A stretch of 64,000 bases of DNA from Brachypterus glaber (taxonomy: Eukaryota > Arthropoda > Insecta > Coleoptera > Kateretidae), in NCBI GenBank assembly GCA_958510825.1, contig OY294047.1, positions 43,794,006-43,858,005 on the forward strand, written 5' to 3'. Shown in pieces: positions 1-11,880 of this stretch. The first letter of the stretch is position 1. Every line of letters starts with the position of its first letter. The notes beneath the pieces are model-generated. The model was not told where the DNA came from and ran no database searches. It saw only the letters and a list, made by a program, of their open reading frames with translations. Position numbers and translations under genes: made by a program.

Positions 1-716
1 TAAGTGAAACGTCAGATGCCAAAACAGCTGAATAAAAATTCATTATTAACCATGGTGCAATTTCATTATTTTTAGAACCTCTGACGTCATAGGTAGAGAA
101 ATAATATTTCTACCAATTAAAAGAACAGTAATAAAGATGTGCTTTTAGGCTGGTGGTGAAAAAAAAAATTATGAGTTGTTAAAAATAATCCATATTAAGA
201 GAGAGTAAATTTAATACATTTTTTAACCCCTTTTAGCTACTTTTTATGTTTTTTATGGAACTTTTTTTACGAAGTTTTCTTCTCTTTATTTTAGAAACGT
301 TTTTGTACTTGTATCTTTAATTAAATTTCTAGGCCAGGAAAATATACCGAGAAAATTCTACAGAATCCGTTTCTTATATTTTAGTTGATTCTTTTAAAAA
401 TAATAATAATTTAATTATTTTGTAAAATACGGTAAAAGGCTAAATTTTCTTTTGACAAGTCTTATAGTAAAATTAATTCTTTAAAAGATTATTTAAGAAG
501 GAGACATTACATTTTAACAAAATAAAATATTTTTTTAGATTTACTTCTATATAAAATTTTAACCTTTACAATTACAAAAAAATTAATGTTAGTAAAAAAC
601 AGCACAGTTTTATAATCTTTGGGGATCAAAAATAACAAAAATAAAAAAAATAAAACTATAATTTTTTTATTTTCTATATTAATTTTTCTATGATTTGTCA
701 ATATATTTATTTATTA

Positions 717-1626
717 CACTGGTCGACAAATCTGAAGATTTCTCTAACTGAGATTCCAGAAATAGGTTTATACTAATTTTGGGTCGCTGAATCCAAATCC
801 GAAGGCCGTTTGTCTCCATCACCCTCAGATTTTTTTATATCATAAAAAAAGTTAAAATTAGAATAATCGATTTTGTGTAATTACAAGAAAATGCTTTGAC
901 TTATCACATTAAAACTTTTTACGGTTAATAGTGGTAATATAAGTTATTTATTCCCCTACTTACCCAAAAATACAATTGTGTGTATGTCAGAGGCGTGCGT
1001 TTTAATGTGTTTCTGTAATATATTTCTCCAACAAAATTTATGTTTAACAATTTTACAATTTCGATAAAAAATTATTATTTATTGATTAATTTTACGTAAA
1101 ATACATATTGCACCTTTTGATCAAAGGCCAATAGTTTTCGAGAAAAATAGGTTTAAACATATCTCTGCAAGTTCCACTAAGAAAAAACTGCTGCCAACAA
1201 GATAATACTCTCTTCTATAGGTCTAGGTTTATTAAAATAAAAATAAAAATAAATAAATAAATTAAAAAATAAAAATAAATATTTTTTTTTCCGAAAAAAG
1301 TTTCTTTTTTCATTTTAACGAAAATTACAGAAACACTTTAGAACGCACGCCTCTGACATACACACAATTGCATTTTTGCGTAAGTAGGGGAATAAATAAC
1401 TTATATTACCACTATTAACCGTACTAAATTTTAATGTGATAAGTCAAAGCATTTTCTTGTAATTACACAAAATCGATTTTCCTAATTTTAACTTTTTTTA
1501 TGATATAAAAAAATCTGAGGGTGATGGAGACAAACGGCCTTCGGATTTGGATTCAGCGACCCAAAATTAGTATAAACCTATTTCTGGAATCTCAGTTAGA
1601 GAAATCTTCAGATTTGTCGAGCAGTG
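717..1626. mobile_element. 910-bp foldback element, CACTG ends
   Basis: Near-perfect inverted repeat over most of its length. It begins CACTGGTCGACAAATCTGAA and ends with the inverse (GTCGAGCAGTG). TTATTA occurs on both sides (711-716, 1627-1632) as a possible TSD. Non-autonomous. CACTG ends hint at CACTA/Chapaev-type transposons, unproven. Confidence 0.7.
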
Positions 1627-1716
1627 TTATTATTGACTTTGGAAATGGTTATGTAGGAAAAGGGATCAAATGGTAGGTCGCATCGATACTAAGACAGCAG
1701 AGCTTACTTTGGGATA

Positions 1717-2031
1717 TTAAGGTAGACCTAGAATTGAATATCCACAAATAATTAAGGATGTAGGGGATATAAATTTTAAGAAAATGAAAGAAGTTGCTAA
1801 GAAGTAACTAAAAAGTTTTTTTATTAGTTCGCGGTGTACCTTGTTAGAGTATGGACCTGGCTTTCTTCGCACCCAACAGTGTCTTCTTTTATGATGTGCC
1901 GTAAAAATATTTGCTATAATGGGGACTGAAAGTAGTAATAAATTATTACTCTTTGTATATTTTAAAGTGAATCTTAAATATTTATTTATATATTTATAGT
2001 TATTAATCGTGTATTTTATAGTCGGTGTCAC
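1717..2031 (-). other. Weak transposase-like frame
   Basis: A minus-strand frame includes K-R-R-H-C-W-V-R-R-K-P-G near 1865-1900, reminiscent of the start of PIF/Harbinger transposases, but the surrounding residues look random. At best a decayed fragment. Confidence 0.12.
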
Positions 2032-2430
2032 ATTTATAGTAGAATGTTTACATTTAAAACAGTTTAATGTGAGACAGGGACGTAATTAAATTTTATTATA
2101 TTAAATACCTATTTATCTTATATAGCTCTTTGGACAGAACAAAAATAAAACAAATTAAAGCCGGTCCAGTAACCATATATTGCTACATATGCTTTGTGGG
2201 TGTGACTAAATATTTTGTGAAATATGATTGAATAGGGTCGAAAGCTAACTGGCTAGATCAGTCCACGTGGACTGGATAAAAATACATTAGTTTAAATGAG
2301 TCTAAAATTATGCAATGATTGGACGAAAAGTTTGACACGCGCCAGATAAAAATAATCGATGTTAAAAAAATCTCTTATAACTCTGGCAGCGACTATACTG
2401 TTAAATTTTAATTTGGAAACAAGGGGTAGG

Positions 2431-2613
2431 TATAGTTTGACGCACACATCTATGGCTACGGAAAATATTTTTGGAATGTGTTTGCAAGTGGGAAGCCCGT
2501 TGTAAGCACGCAAGCCTTATGTGCTCTTAACGGGAAGAAGAGAGAGCTAATGATTCCTCCGGGAGGAATCCTCCCCCTTCTGTCGGAGACTTTCTTTCAT
2601 GCGGAGAACTATA
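2431..2613 (-). mobile_element. MITE family A, copy 1
   Basis: Minus-orientation copy of the ~175-bp GC-richer element also at 55307-55476 and 56898-57074. Ends are TATAGTTTGACGC and GCGGAGAACTATA, giving a short TATAGTT inverted repeat and a possible TA target site. Confidence 0.65.
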
Positions 2614-3051
2614 TGCGAAGATATTTATTTATGAATTTTGATATGTAAGCTTGAATAATTATCCTAGGGGAAAGACCATAATTAAAAAAAGAGAAAAACT
2701 GTTTTATTTAAAGAGTCTTCATTTTATTGAGATTTTAAAAAACATATAAACTTTAAAAAGAATAATTTATTTAACAGCAAAAAATGTAAAATATTGGTTT
2801 TCGAAGTTATTAGTTTTTACAACAATAAATCTCAAATTTACAACCAAAAAAAAAAGAAGAAAAAAGAGCTATACAAAGAAGAATACTTTAAACCATAAAT
2901 CAAAATTCGTTCCGCAGTGCATATCGATTTATTTATTTTTTTATTTTGGGGCATGTCCATATCAATAGGTTAGACAGAACCTAACACTTTTTTTTATAAG
3001 TATTGTTAATACAGTTACAGTTAATAATTTATACAAGAACGAAAAATACTG

Positions 3052-3754
3052 TTTTTCTACGACTGCTTTAGAATGTAAGGAAATGCACACACTTTTCAAA
3101 CACAGAATGAATCCATTCTAGCTCTAGATACGGTATTAATATTCCGTATCAAGTGTTAGAATGAGCACATGTAGAAAACTGTAGCAAAATTAGCAAAAAA
3201 TATATATATTTTACCATGAAATATTGAATAATTTAATGCAATTTAAAGTTTTGCGTTAAAATTACATAAATTTTATTAGTTTTTCTTAATATTTGACCAG
3301 TTTTTTATCAATTTAGTTCAAAAAATTAAAACTGCTCCATCTATTGTTAAATATTTAAACCTGATATATGTCACAACAATGTGACATAACCTTCAATTTT
3401 TGCATTAAATTTTGTAAATATGTACTAAAATTCAATAAAAATCTTTTTTTAACTACTGATTTGATAAAATTATTAAATAACATTAATTGCTTTATTTAAA
3501 AATATGTGTTTTTTTGAATTTACAGTGCCCAGTCAGAAAAAACATTGTTTTTAACCTTGTCCGCAGTTTAAAGCCATACAGTGTTTCATATTTGCAGTCG
3601 AAGAAAAAGTATAGTCTACAACACGTATGGAATAGTCATTCCGGGCTCGTGGAACCATCATACTCGCCTGCCGGCTGGTATAACAAACTTTCCGCTAGCG
3701 TGGAATATTGTCTATTCCATACTAGTTATAAAATATACTATTTTGGGGTCCAAG
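3052..3754 (+). mobile_element. Hairpin-ended family B, copy 1
   Basis: ~700-bp repeat starting TTTTTCTACGACTGCTTTAG. Its last ~100 bp fold on themselves (TATGGAATAGTCATTCC ... TATTGTCTATTCCATA) around a GC-rich centre. Other copies are at 26.4, 48.3 and 51.5 kb. Long terminal inverted repeats are absent, so a Helitron-like or other hairpin-terminated origin is possible. Open frames across the GC-rich hairpin are by-products of the repeat. Confidence 0.65.
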
Positions 3755-5630
3755 TCCAAACGAAATTCGCTCTGCGAGCTTCGTTGGCAACCGTAGTTAC
3801 ACTAGAACAGTTTTTGTTCATGTATCATACACTATTTTTTATTTGATTGTAATATCTAAACAAATAAATTTTTATCTTTGACAAAAAATGGTGGTTTTGG
3901 TTCAAATTTCAACAATTTCAATATAAATTAACCAATTAACCTCGACTATTTTACTTTTCGCACCTTTGCAAAAAAAAATCTAACTTTTCATACAGATTTG
4001 ATGTTCATAGATACAAATGAATAAAAAAGCATTAAAATTCAAGAGTCGAGAAATGTCGATTCTTGATCAAGATTGTCGACGTGACCCTTGTCTTGATTTT
4101 TCAAATTACACTCTTGTATTGAGACATTGTCTTGAAGACAAGGCGAGAAGGATCGATTTCTCTATCTTCATGTTACTCTACTTACCAGTGGGGTAGGTTT
4201 TTATGGACGTGCCCTTTATTCCTATCTTGTATCCAGAGTTTTCAATTTATCTGATTAAAATCGATTTCGGGAACAGATACTTTTTCATCTTCGCCTGAGT
4301 TTATTTTTCATTAATTAATGAAAAATAATATTTTTGCATTTTGTAATAATGTTATAGAAACTATGCACTAAGAATTTTTATTTTTATTATTATTATTAGG
4401 CAGGTGGGCGGTAGAGTCAGTAAAATGCACAGTTTCATTAAATACATATTATGTTATAATATAAAAAAAATACATAGCGGGTGTCCCAAGTCTATTTACC
4501 CAGCAATTTTCTCAAAAACTAAAAGAGATAATCAAATTCTGTGAAAACCATCTTAAATTAGACAACTTAAACTATCTTTTAGCATATATTTGATACTTTC
4601 AGCTCTTAAATGTGGGCAGGTGGGCATGAAGGGATTTTTTTTAAATAAAAAGGGGGGTCGTGTGATACATCATTTTAAAGCAAATAAAATTCTCGTTTGG
4701 ACTGTAAATCTGTACTATTTAATTGAATGAGGGGATGCGCATCATTACCCCACCACATATAACAAAAAATATTTAACTAAATTTAACAAAATTGCATGGA
4801 TAAAGGCAAATGATCATATCTTTCAAGAATATATTTTAGAATAATCGGTCAAGAATTATGAACTTAGCGTCCTATTTCATACACGTGCAACATAATAATA
4901 ACAAACATTAATTCACACGTATTTAAATATTGTGAACAACTTTCCTTTGTCAGTGCCGTTTTTGGTGCCAGCGGATTGTTAGACACGCCCTACGAGCATG
5001 GATGTCAGAGATATCTCAGAATACCTCGTAATATGAATTTTCGGTGGTGCGCACTGTTACCCACTGCGCACCGTTACCCTACTTTCCCCTATACATGTAC
5101 GTATAGGTACATACCTTTACATACCTTCAGGTGATCATCATCATCAATAGTTTGTTTGGGTCTTTAAGAGACAGTCGCAGCCTATGGTTCATTTATCTAA
5201 AAAAAATACTTAATCGGAATTGGTGATTTAAGACATGGCTATTTTAACAGTATTTAAAAAATATAATCAATTATTATCCAGTTTTTTTTTTCAATTTAAT
5301 TTAGTTTAAATTATTTTGATGTTTTTAGTACTGATTCTTGGTTCAAAAACGTTTGTGATCCAACTATTAGTCCTTAAAATTTGTAAGGGTTAATTAATTT
5401 ATAAATTATTGAATTAATAAAGCGTTATACAAAGCGCTGTATATATTTTATTTTGCCCTCCGTTTGGCCCTTTCAGTCCCATAAAGGCTTAACGAAGGCA
5501 AAGTGTCAGAATTTTACCAGGGAAGGTTTATTTGATAAATTAATTGAAACAAATTTTGAACATTTTGACCCTTTACAAAAAGAAATTGGGTAAGTTTACA
5601 GGGATCCTATTTATTGAATTATACAGGCCC
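3755..5630. other. AT-rich stretch, no gene seen
   Basis: A dimly repeated TTGAxTCTTGAT block at 4040-4160 recalls the heptamer array at 8.4 kb. A segment at 4235-4330 matches 8040-8130. Nothing else resolved. Confidence 0.5.
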
Positions 5631-6257
5631 ACAAAAAAACAAAAGTGGTCTGGACATGGATAAGACTATGATATTCCTATATATTTTCGCCCTCTGAAAC
5701 CGAATCCCCCCTACAGGTCTGGACTTTTTCTCTACAGCCGCACTGTGCTACCAAGCGGGAAAAAAGTGACCAACATTATTTTATTGCTTATTTCAATTTT
5801 AAATAATTAGTAATTAAGACATAAATTAAGACATAAAAAATATATATATATTTTTAATTTTTTAAATATTTTCCATTCAAGAATTTAGAGTTAAAAGGAA
5901 AAAAACGGGAAAAAAGTAACCAAAATTATTTTATTGTGTATTTTAACCTTAAATGATTAGTAAGACATAAAAAAAAAATGTTTTTTAATGGTTTAATATT
6001 TTAATCATAATAATAACAATAATAATAATAAATTCTTCAATGGAAAATATTAAAAAAATAAAAACCTTTTGTTTTTAAGTTGAAATACACAATAAAATAA
6101 TTTTGGTCACCTTTTTCCCGTTTGGTAGCATAGTGCGGCTGTAGAGAAAAAGTCCAGACGAGTAGGGGTTAAACTGAGTTCAGATTCGGTTTCAGCGGGT
6201 GAAAATAAGTAGGAATATCATGATAGTATCTCTGGCGCAGACCACTTTTGTTTTTCT
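5631..6257. mobile_element. ~630-bp foldback element
   Basis: Inverted arms start AAAACAAAAGTGGTCTG and share a segment around GAGAAAAAGTCCAGAC, with an AT-rich core. Arms are diverged, so it is old. Confidence 0.6.
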
Positions 6258-6530
6258 GCAATTTTTTTAATTAAACCTAAGAAAATAGCTTTAAATAACT
6301 TTTTATTTATTAAATATAATTAAATATAATTATTATCAATTAATACAATCAATAATTAGCTAAATATTACAAAAAAAAAATAAAAAAAACTAAATTTTTA
6401 AACGTAATTTCAAAGTATTTATTTGAGCAAATGTCATTGATCAAGGCTACTTGATTTTTATGAAAATTTCAAGAAATAACATTTCTGTTAATAATTTTGT
6501 TTATTATTTGAATAAAAATAGTTAAATAGT

Positions 6531-6679
6531 GCTAGTAGTGAAAAAAGTAATATATAAACCACGGCAGAGAAGACTATTATAGCCTCGCACTCTAAAATCC
6601 TTTGCTGCTACGCAGCTCGGTATTTAATGCTCTCGGCTATAAAAAATGTCTTCTATACCTTGGTGTATAATTACTATTA
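6531..6679 (+). mobile_element. Palindromic MITE family C, copy 1
   Basis: ~150 bp hairpin: GCTAGTAGTGAAAAA, then CAGAGAAGACTATTATAGCC, ending TATAATTACTATTA. The flank from about 6270 is shared with the copy at 25.2 kb, so the full element is longer. Confidence 0.65.
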
Positions 6680-8340
6680 TCACTGTCAAATATAAGGACA
6701 AAACCATAAAATAACGGAATAAATTAAAAACAAAAGACCTATTAAGCTGGTAAAATTACTAGTAAGAGAGCTAGGGTCATTTTATGAGGAACGGTTTGAC
6801 AATATGAAATTTTGAACATATTTTACTTTAATAAGTTTTATACTACTAAAAATAAAAATCCAAGCTCATTTTATTATAACGTTAATTTTTTACATTTAAT
6901 CGCCTTAAATTTCGATGTATCAAGCCGTTTCTGAGTTATAAGGTGAGAAATTCTGTATATACCCTTTAAAAGGGCCCTAGCTCCCTTAGGAAACGATCTA
7001 GCCAAAAAGTTCATAAAATCCTTTTTCTTTTTTTTTTTAAATAAATAAAATCGTAAGAAAAGAACGAACCTGATTTTGCGTAATTTAGATTTTTAATCCT
7101 CAGACACTACTATCACAATCGGATCAAAATGTTTATTGTAATTTTTATCGGTTATAACCTCCATTCAAGATCACCATGTATTGTTTTAATATGACTACTT
7201 TTACACGACATACTAATACTGTACTACTACTGTATATCTTAATGCCGATTAAATCCAAAGTGTTTACACGTAATGCTCAATACCGGATTTAATAATCACG
7301 TACGTAAGTTCGCCACGATTACGTCGCCAACATTTAGAAGAAAAAAACAACACTATAAAACACAATTGACAAACCTATAGGTTTATTTAACTTTTTTTCT
7401 GTAGGTTGGCAATAACAGTATTTACTAATACCGGCGGTTTACACAGGAGTTTTTGCCTAAATCCCAAATAGTGAATCTAGTACGGCTGTTCAAGGAAATT
7501 CGATTTAGTAATCCTGATTTATAAATATGGCGAAAAAGTGCGTTTACACGCGTCGTAACTACCGTATTAAGAAACACAGTTATTATATTTCAGTGATGTG
7601 TAAACGCAGTCCATGGCTGCGTTTGACAGATGTGGTTGAATCATTCCTCATCAACGTTTTGAGATAATTACTTTTGATTGATTTTATAAAAGCGCGGGAA
7701 TGTACTTTTTGTGGGTGTTCTAACCTCAAATGGTGGTTGCGACAAGTGACAGATATTATCCGTCCAGCCGTTTGCTAGCAAAACTTATTTTGATGATTTT
7801 TGATTAGTTTTGCTGTTTCCATTGAACGCAGATTATGTTTAAAATGTTGCCAGCAAAACAACAATTTGAGGGTGGCACCCCCACTACCATCCCCTCCCAT
7901 GGCGTCATCCCTGGCAGTTGCAAGCTGAGTTTTGATGAGAGCTTTGAAAGCAAATAATTTAACCCTAAAGCCTTTTACGGAAATATTAATAAAACCGCAG
8001 TGTATATTGATTTAATTTTTTTTATATTTCCCAAGTTGTATCCAGCTTTTAAAATTTATTTGATTAAAATCGATTTTATACAGTTTCTTTTTTCTTTTTC
8101 TGCTTGTCTGGTGTTAATTAATGACGAATAAAGAAAAGGCGAGTGGGTTTCATTTTAATGTATAAGAGGAAATTTACATTTTTTAAATTGGTTTTACCCG
8201 TTTTAATGGAAATACCTCAAAATAGGCACTAATATAGGAACTAGTTCTTAGAATGCACACATTAGAATGGGAAACTAAAGTCATTTTACAAGTCTCGTTG
8301 TAACACTGACACTCACTCATACTGTTGACTTACAGAGCAT
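6680..8340. other. Intergenic, no gene seen
   Basis: 7190-7620 has four GTTTACAC-type words and could be an unresolved element. 8040-8130 matches 4235-4330. Confidence 0.45.
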
Positions 8341-8840
8341 CAAACTTTATCTTGAATCTTGACTCTTGAATCTTGACTCTTCAATCTTAAATTTTTAATC
8401 TTAAATCCTAATTCTTTAATCTTAAATCTTAAATCTTGTGTCTTTAATCTTGAATCTTAAATCTTGTGTCTTGAATGTTGAATCTTGAGTCTTGAATCTT
8501 GAATCTTGAATCTTGAATCTTGAATCTTGAATCTTGAATCTTGAATCTTTAATCTTAAACCTTTAATCTTTTATCATATATCAAAGATGCAATTCAAAAA
8601 TAAATATCCTAGCGTCTCGTATGTATGCATTAATAATTCTTTAATAATTCTTTAATAATTCTTTAATCTTGAATCTTAAATCTTGTGTCTTTAATCTTGA
8701 ATCTTAAATCTTGTGTCTTGAATGTTGAATCTTGAGTCTTGAATCTTGAATCTTGAATCTTGAATCTTGAATCTTAAATCTTGAATCTTGAATCTTGAAT
8801 CTCGAATGAGAATCTTGAATCTTGAATCTTAAACCTTTAA
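8341..8840. repeat. (AATCTTG)n heptamer array with segmental duplication
   Basis: Dozens of AATCTTG/AATCTTA units. A block with the non-repeat tail ATATCAAAGATGCAATTCAA is present twice (8570-8640 and 8850-8925), so array plus flank was duplicated. Flanking words around 8040-8130 also occur at 4230-4330. Confidence 0.85.
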
Positions 8841-9570
8841 TCTTTTATCATATATCAAAGATGCAATTCAAAAATAAATATCCTAGCGTCTCGTATGGGA
8901 TTGTATGCATTAATAATTTATTATAATTACCAGATAGATTAATCGGGACTCGATTGGATTCACAATTAGTTTTAGAAAAAATAAATAATATCTGTATTTT
9001 GAATTTCAAATAAATAAAAAAAATAAATGTTGTAGGGTGAAAGAAAAATAATATACAATATTGTTTCTTTGATTTGAATAAAGACAACTGGTTATCTATT
9101 TCTTCTATTATCATGACTATAATAATTCTATATTCAAAACTTGTCTGCGCCACATAACAGAGCGTGTCACATAAAAATATAAAGAATCAATTTTTTATAA
9201 GAAAGATAAATGATGGAAATATTAAAATTTTTATATGAAATGAATGATGAAAATTTTTCTTTGGCTTTAAGAACTCTTGAATGGGATAGAATATAAAATA
9301 CCTACTTTTTATAAAATTCCGGTTATTTTTTACGTTTTCTAAAATGAACTTTTAATAAATCATTTTAAGTAAATCTTCGTTTAATGATAAAAGATAAGTA
9401 CTTAATAAAGCTTATTCATTATTGATTTTAGTTTTTTTAGTTTAGTACATAGAGATAATAAACCAATCCCCTTATTTGACTAAACGTGTTATATTAATTT
9501 ATTAATAGTAAATATTTTTTAAATAAATAAATATAGGTAGGTTCAAAATAATAATTAAAAAAATAATTGT

Positions 9571-9718
9571 TTAAAGGCATGTCCACAGCCTCGCATAACA
9601 CGCAAAGTACATAAGAATGCGATACCGAGATTGGCTTACAAGATACATGACGGCACATCAAGCCAATCACGGCATCGCATTCTTATGCGTGTTATGCGAG
9701 GCTGTGAATATGCCTTAA
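9571..9718. mobile_element. 148-bp hairpin MITE, TTAA-type ends
   Basis: Nearly perfect hairpin with ends GGCATGTCCACAGCCTCGC and its inverse, bordered by TTAA words on both sides. TTAA targets are typical of piggyBac-type transposons. Confidence 0.65.
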
Positions 9719-10161
9719 AATTTTAAATTGATTTTACTATTTACGATTGTATTAGGTATGTATCAGAAAAAACAAACAAGCACACACTATACACGAGTTA
9801 AGAATTAAATTTTATCCGGAACCTTTTAATTTTAAATACAAATCTATAATTTAGCAAAAATAATGAAAAAAGTTTAAGTGAGCAAAACATTTTTTAGTCA
9901 CTAGTGGAAAATACTAAACTTTTTATATTGTAATAAAATTCGTTCCTGAATTATACTGCAGTGTCTCATTTGCAAAAGTGTTCTAAAAAGCGAGGATAAT
10001 ACCGATTCGGGTGGGGTTCGCGTAACTCCGTCTGAGGGAAATCCCTTATACGAGAGCAGAATAATACGTTTTAGGCATTAGTCACTGCGATCTAATTCAG
10101 ACACGGAGAATAGTATTTTTATGGAGGTAACATTTATTTAAAGTGGTAATGAATTAATAAC

Positions 10162-11030
10162 AATAGGCAACACGGTTTCTTGCCCCGATTGGAGTCATAT
10201 GTTTTTTAACTAATTTTGGGTCGCTGGATAATGTGACAAAACTAAGTAGGGGTGGAGGGTAAGAATAAGGGTGCATAAGGGGACAAGCTTATCGCCACGT
10301 ACTCATGCTAAAAATTGTCAAAAATCATTACTAGGGGGTCAAAAATGAACTAAAAAAATGTTACGTAATATGGTTCTTATGTAATAAAGTAACATTTTTA
10401 TGATGTAGAACCATTAAAAAAAAAACAAACAAAAAATAATTGCATGTACTAAAATTTAAAAAATAAGACGTGCTAAATTTTTTTTAAGGGCAAATTTGGA
10501 TTCTGCGCCTTTAAATTGATAAGAAAAATATTTTTTTTGGGCTCGGGAAAAAAGTTTACACTGTGTACTTTAATTTAATATCTTTTTCATTTATTTACTT
10601 TTTAGGAACAAACAAAGCAAAATAAAAAAATATTTGTATAAATATTTTTGTAGAGAATTTCATAATCTACAAATTAAGTTCTATAAAGTTTTTAAAAAAA
10701 TTTGATAGTTTTGCCACAAATGAGCAATTAAGTAAACTCTGCACTTTCATTTTAACCTTTTTATTTTTTTTCGCGTACTTACTCTGACAGTAGGTTCTTG
10801 ACATATAGATTTTTGAATTCCTCGTATTTTTTTTAATATACACTAAAATTTTCAAAATTCTACTCTTTTTTTTAAAGATTTTGAAAAAAAAACGTCATTA
10901 TTACCTGAACTTATATCTCAAAAATTTGGAATTTTTCTAAGGTCAGATTCGGATTCTACGCCCTCGAATTAGTAAGAAAAATTTACTTTCCGATCGGGGC
11001 AAAAAAAAGTTGCGATTAGTTGCCTAGTGT
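10162..11030. mobile_element. TIR element ending ~140 bp beyond gene 1
   Basis: Terminal inverted repeat AxTAGGCAAC...TTGCCCCGAT at 10162 and 10990-11030. An internal direct repeat (GGATTCTxCGCC...) lies at about 10488-10552 and 10938-11006. One end of the same family abuts the pseudogene at 18430-18500. Frames inside are AT-rich noise. Confidence 0.55.
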
Positions 11031-11108
11031 AATCTTTTTAATAAGTAAAAACCTTTTTTGGCCCAATTGGATATTGAATTATAGTAAACGAGTTACAATT
11101 TTGATGCT

Positions 11109-11114
11109 TTTATT
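11109..11114 (-). terminator. Poly(A) signal of gene 1
   Basis: AATAAA on the minus strand, about 56 nt after the stop codon of gene 1. It is the first good signal in the AT-rich 3' flank. Confidence 0.45.
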
Positions 11115-11169
11115 TTCATAATATACATAGTATGTTTATAAAACACGTTCCTTTAAAATAAAATGATTT

Positions 11170-11880
11170 TTAGGATTCTTCCTCCTTTTTTGCTTCGAGA
11201 CCATCAGTAATACAGTAAAAGACATCCTCCATAATCGAAATACCCATCCTTGTAACTTTTTTCAACCCATCAAACAAACAACTATCCACAGATACAATAG
11301 TTTTCAAGTTCATCTGCTGAATTCTAGCAGCAAGAGTAAATACTTTTGGTGGGACTTGAATACTTTCCGAAATTGCATCTCCTACAATTTTTTCCAAACA
11401 TTCTGCGTCAAACCCGCATTGCACCACATCGTTGCCAATGACTTGAGGTATGGTCATAAAAGTTTGAGCCTGGTTAATACTGTCACTGATAACGTTAACA
11501 ACTTCCATCATAACTGTAGATGCACATTTTTTCACTTCGTTGTTAATTTCTTCACCTAGAACATCCAACTGTCCTTCTTCTATTAAACAATTGACTGCAA
11601 TATTATCTTCGCTAGCTCCATTCATGACGCTTTGCTTGAACGATGCGATGCGTTCTTTGACCAGTATTTCATGATTTAAAACTGCACTGTCCGTCATTTT
11701 CTGCATGTATATATTGTAGTGTTTTACACTGTTAACTATGGAATCTACTGAGTTGTTTATCGAGTCATTAAGAGCCAGGGAGAGATTCTGGTGCATTTCA
11801 ACCAAATGGGAGTACGGAATGACTATATCTCTTGGATCATTTCTTGTTGTTTCAGTAGTATCACAGTATACGTAAAGTGA
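11170..11880 (-). CDS. Gene 1 exon 2: mature secreted domain
   Basis: This exon encodes 236 residues and a TAA stop (11172-11170). It begins at 11880 after a T-rich tract ending in cag. All six conserved cysteines are here. The GC content is clearly above the flanking DNA and the frame is uninterrupted, which supports real coding. A TTG codon just upstream of the exon is intronic and is not the start. Confidence 0.88.
   Translation of the reverse strand, partial: SLYVYCDTTETTRNDPRDIVIPYSHLVEMHQNLSLALNDSINNSVDSIVNSVKHYNIYMQKMTDSAVLNHEILVKERIASFKQSVMNGASEDNIAVNCLIEEGQLDVLGEEINNEVKKCASTVMMEVVNVISDSINQAQTFMTIPQVIGNDVVQCGFDAECLEKIVGDAISESIQVPPKVFTLAARIQQMNLKTIVSVDSCLFDGLKKVTRMGISIMEDVFYCITDGLEAKKEEES

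Noticed and set aside
3487..3846. 119-codon plus-strand frame as a gene
   Set aside because: It lies wholly in hairpin-ended repeat family B and recurs, broken, in the other copies. The protein-like middle is the GC-rich hairpin.
8341..8840. Telomere-type repeat
   Set aside because: The unit is AATCTTG, not TTAGG or TCAGG, and it is embedded in an interspersed repeat.
11356..11559. Plus-strand frame antisense to gene 1
   Set aside because: Shadow of the coding exon on the opposite strand; no start context or splice logic.
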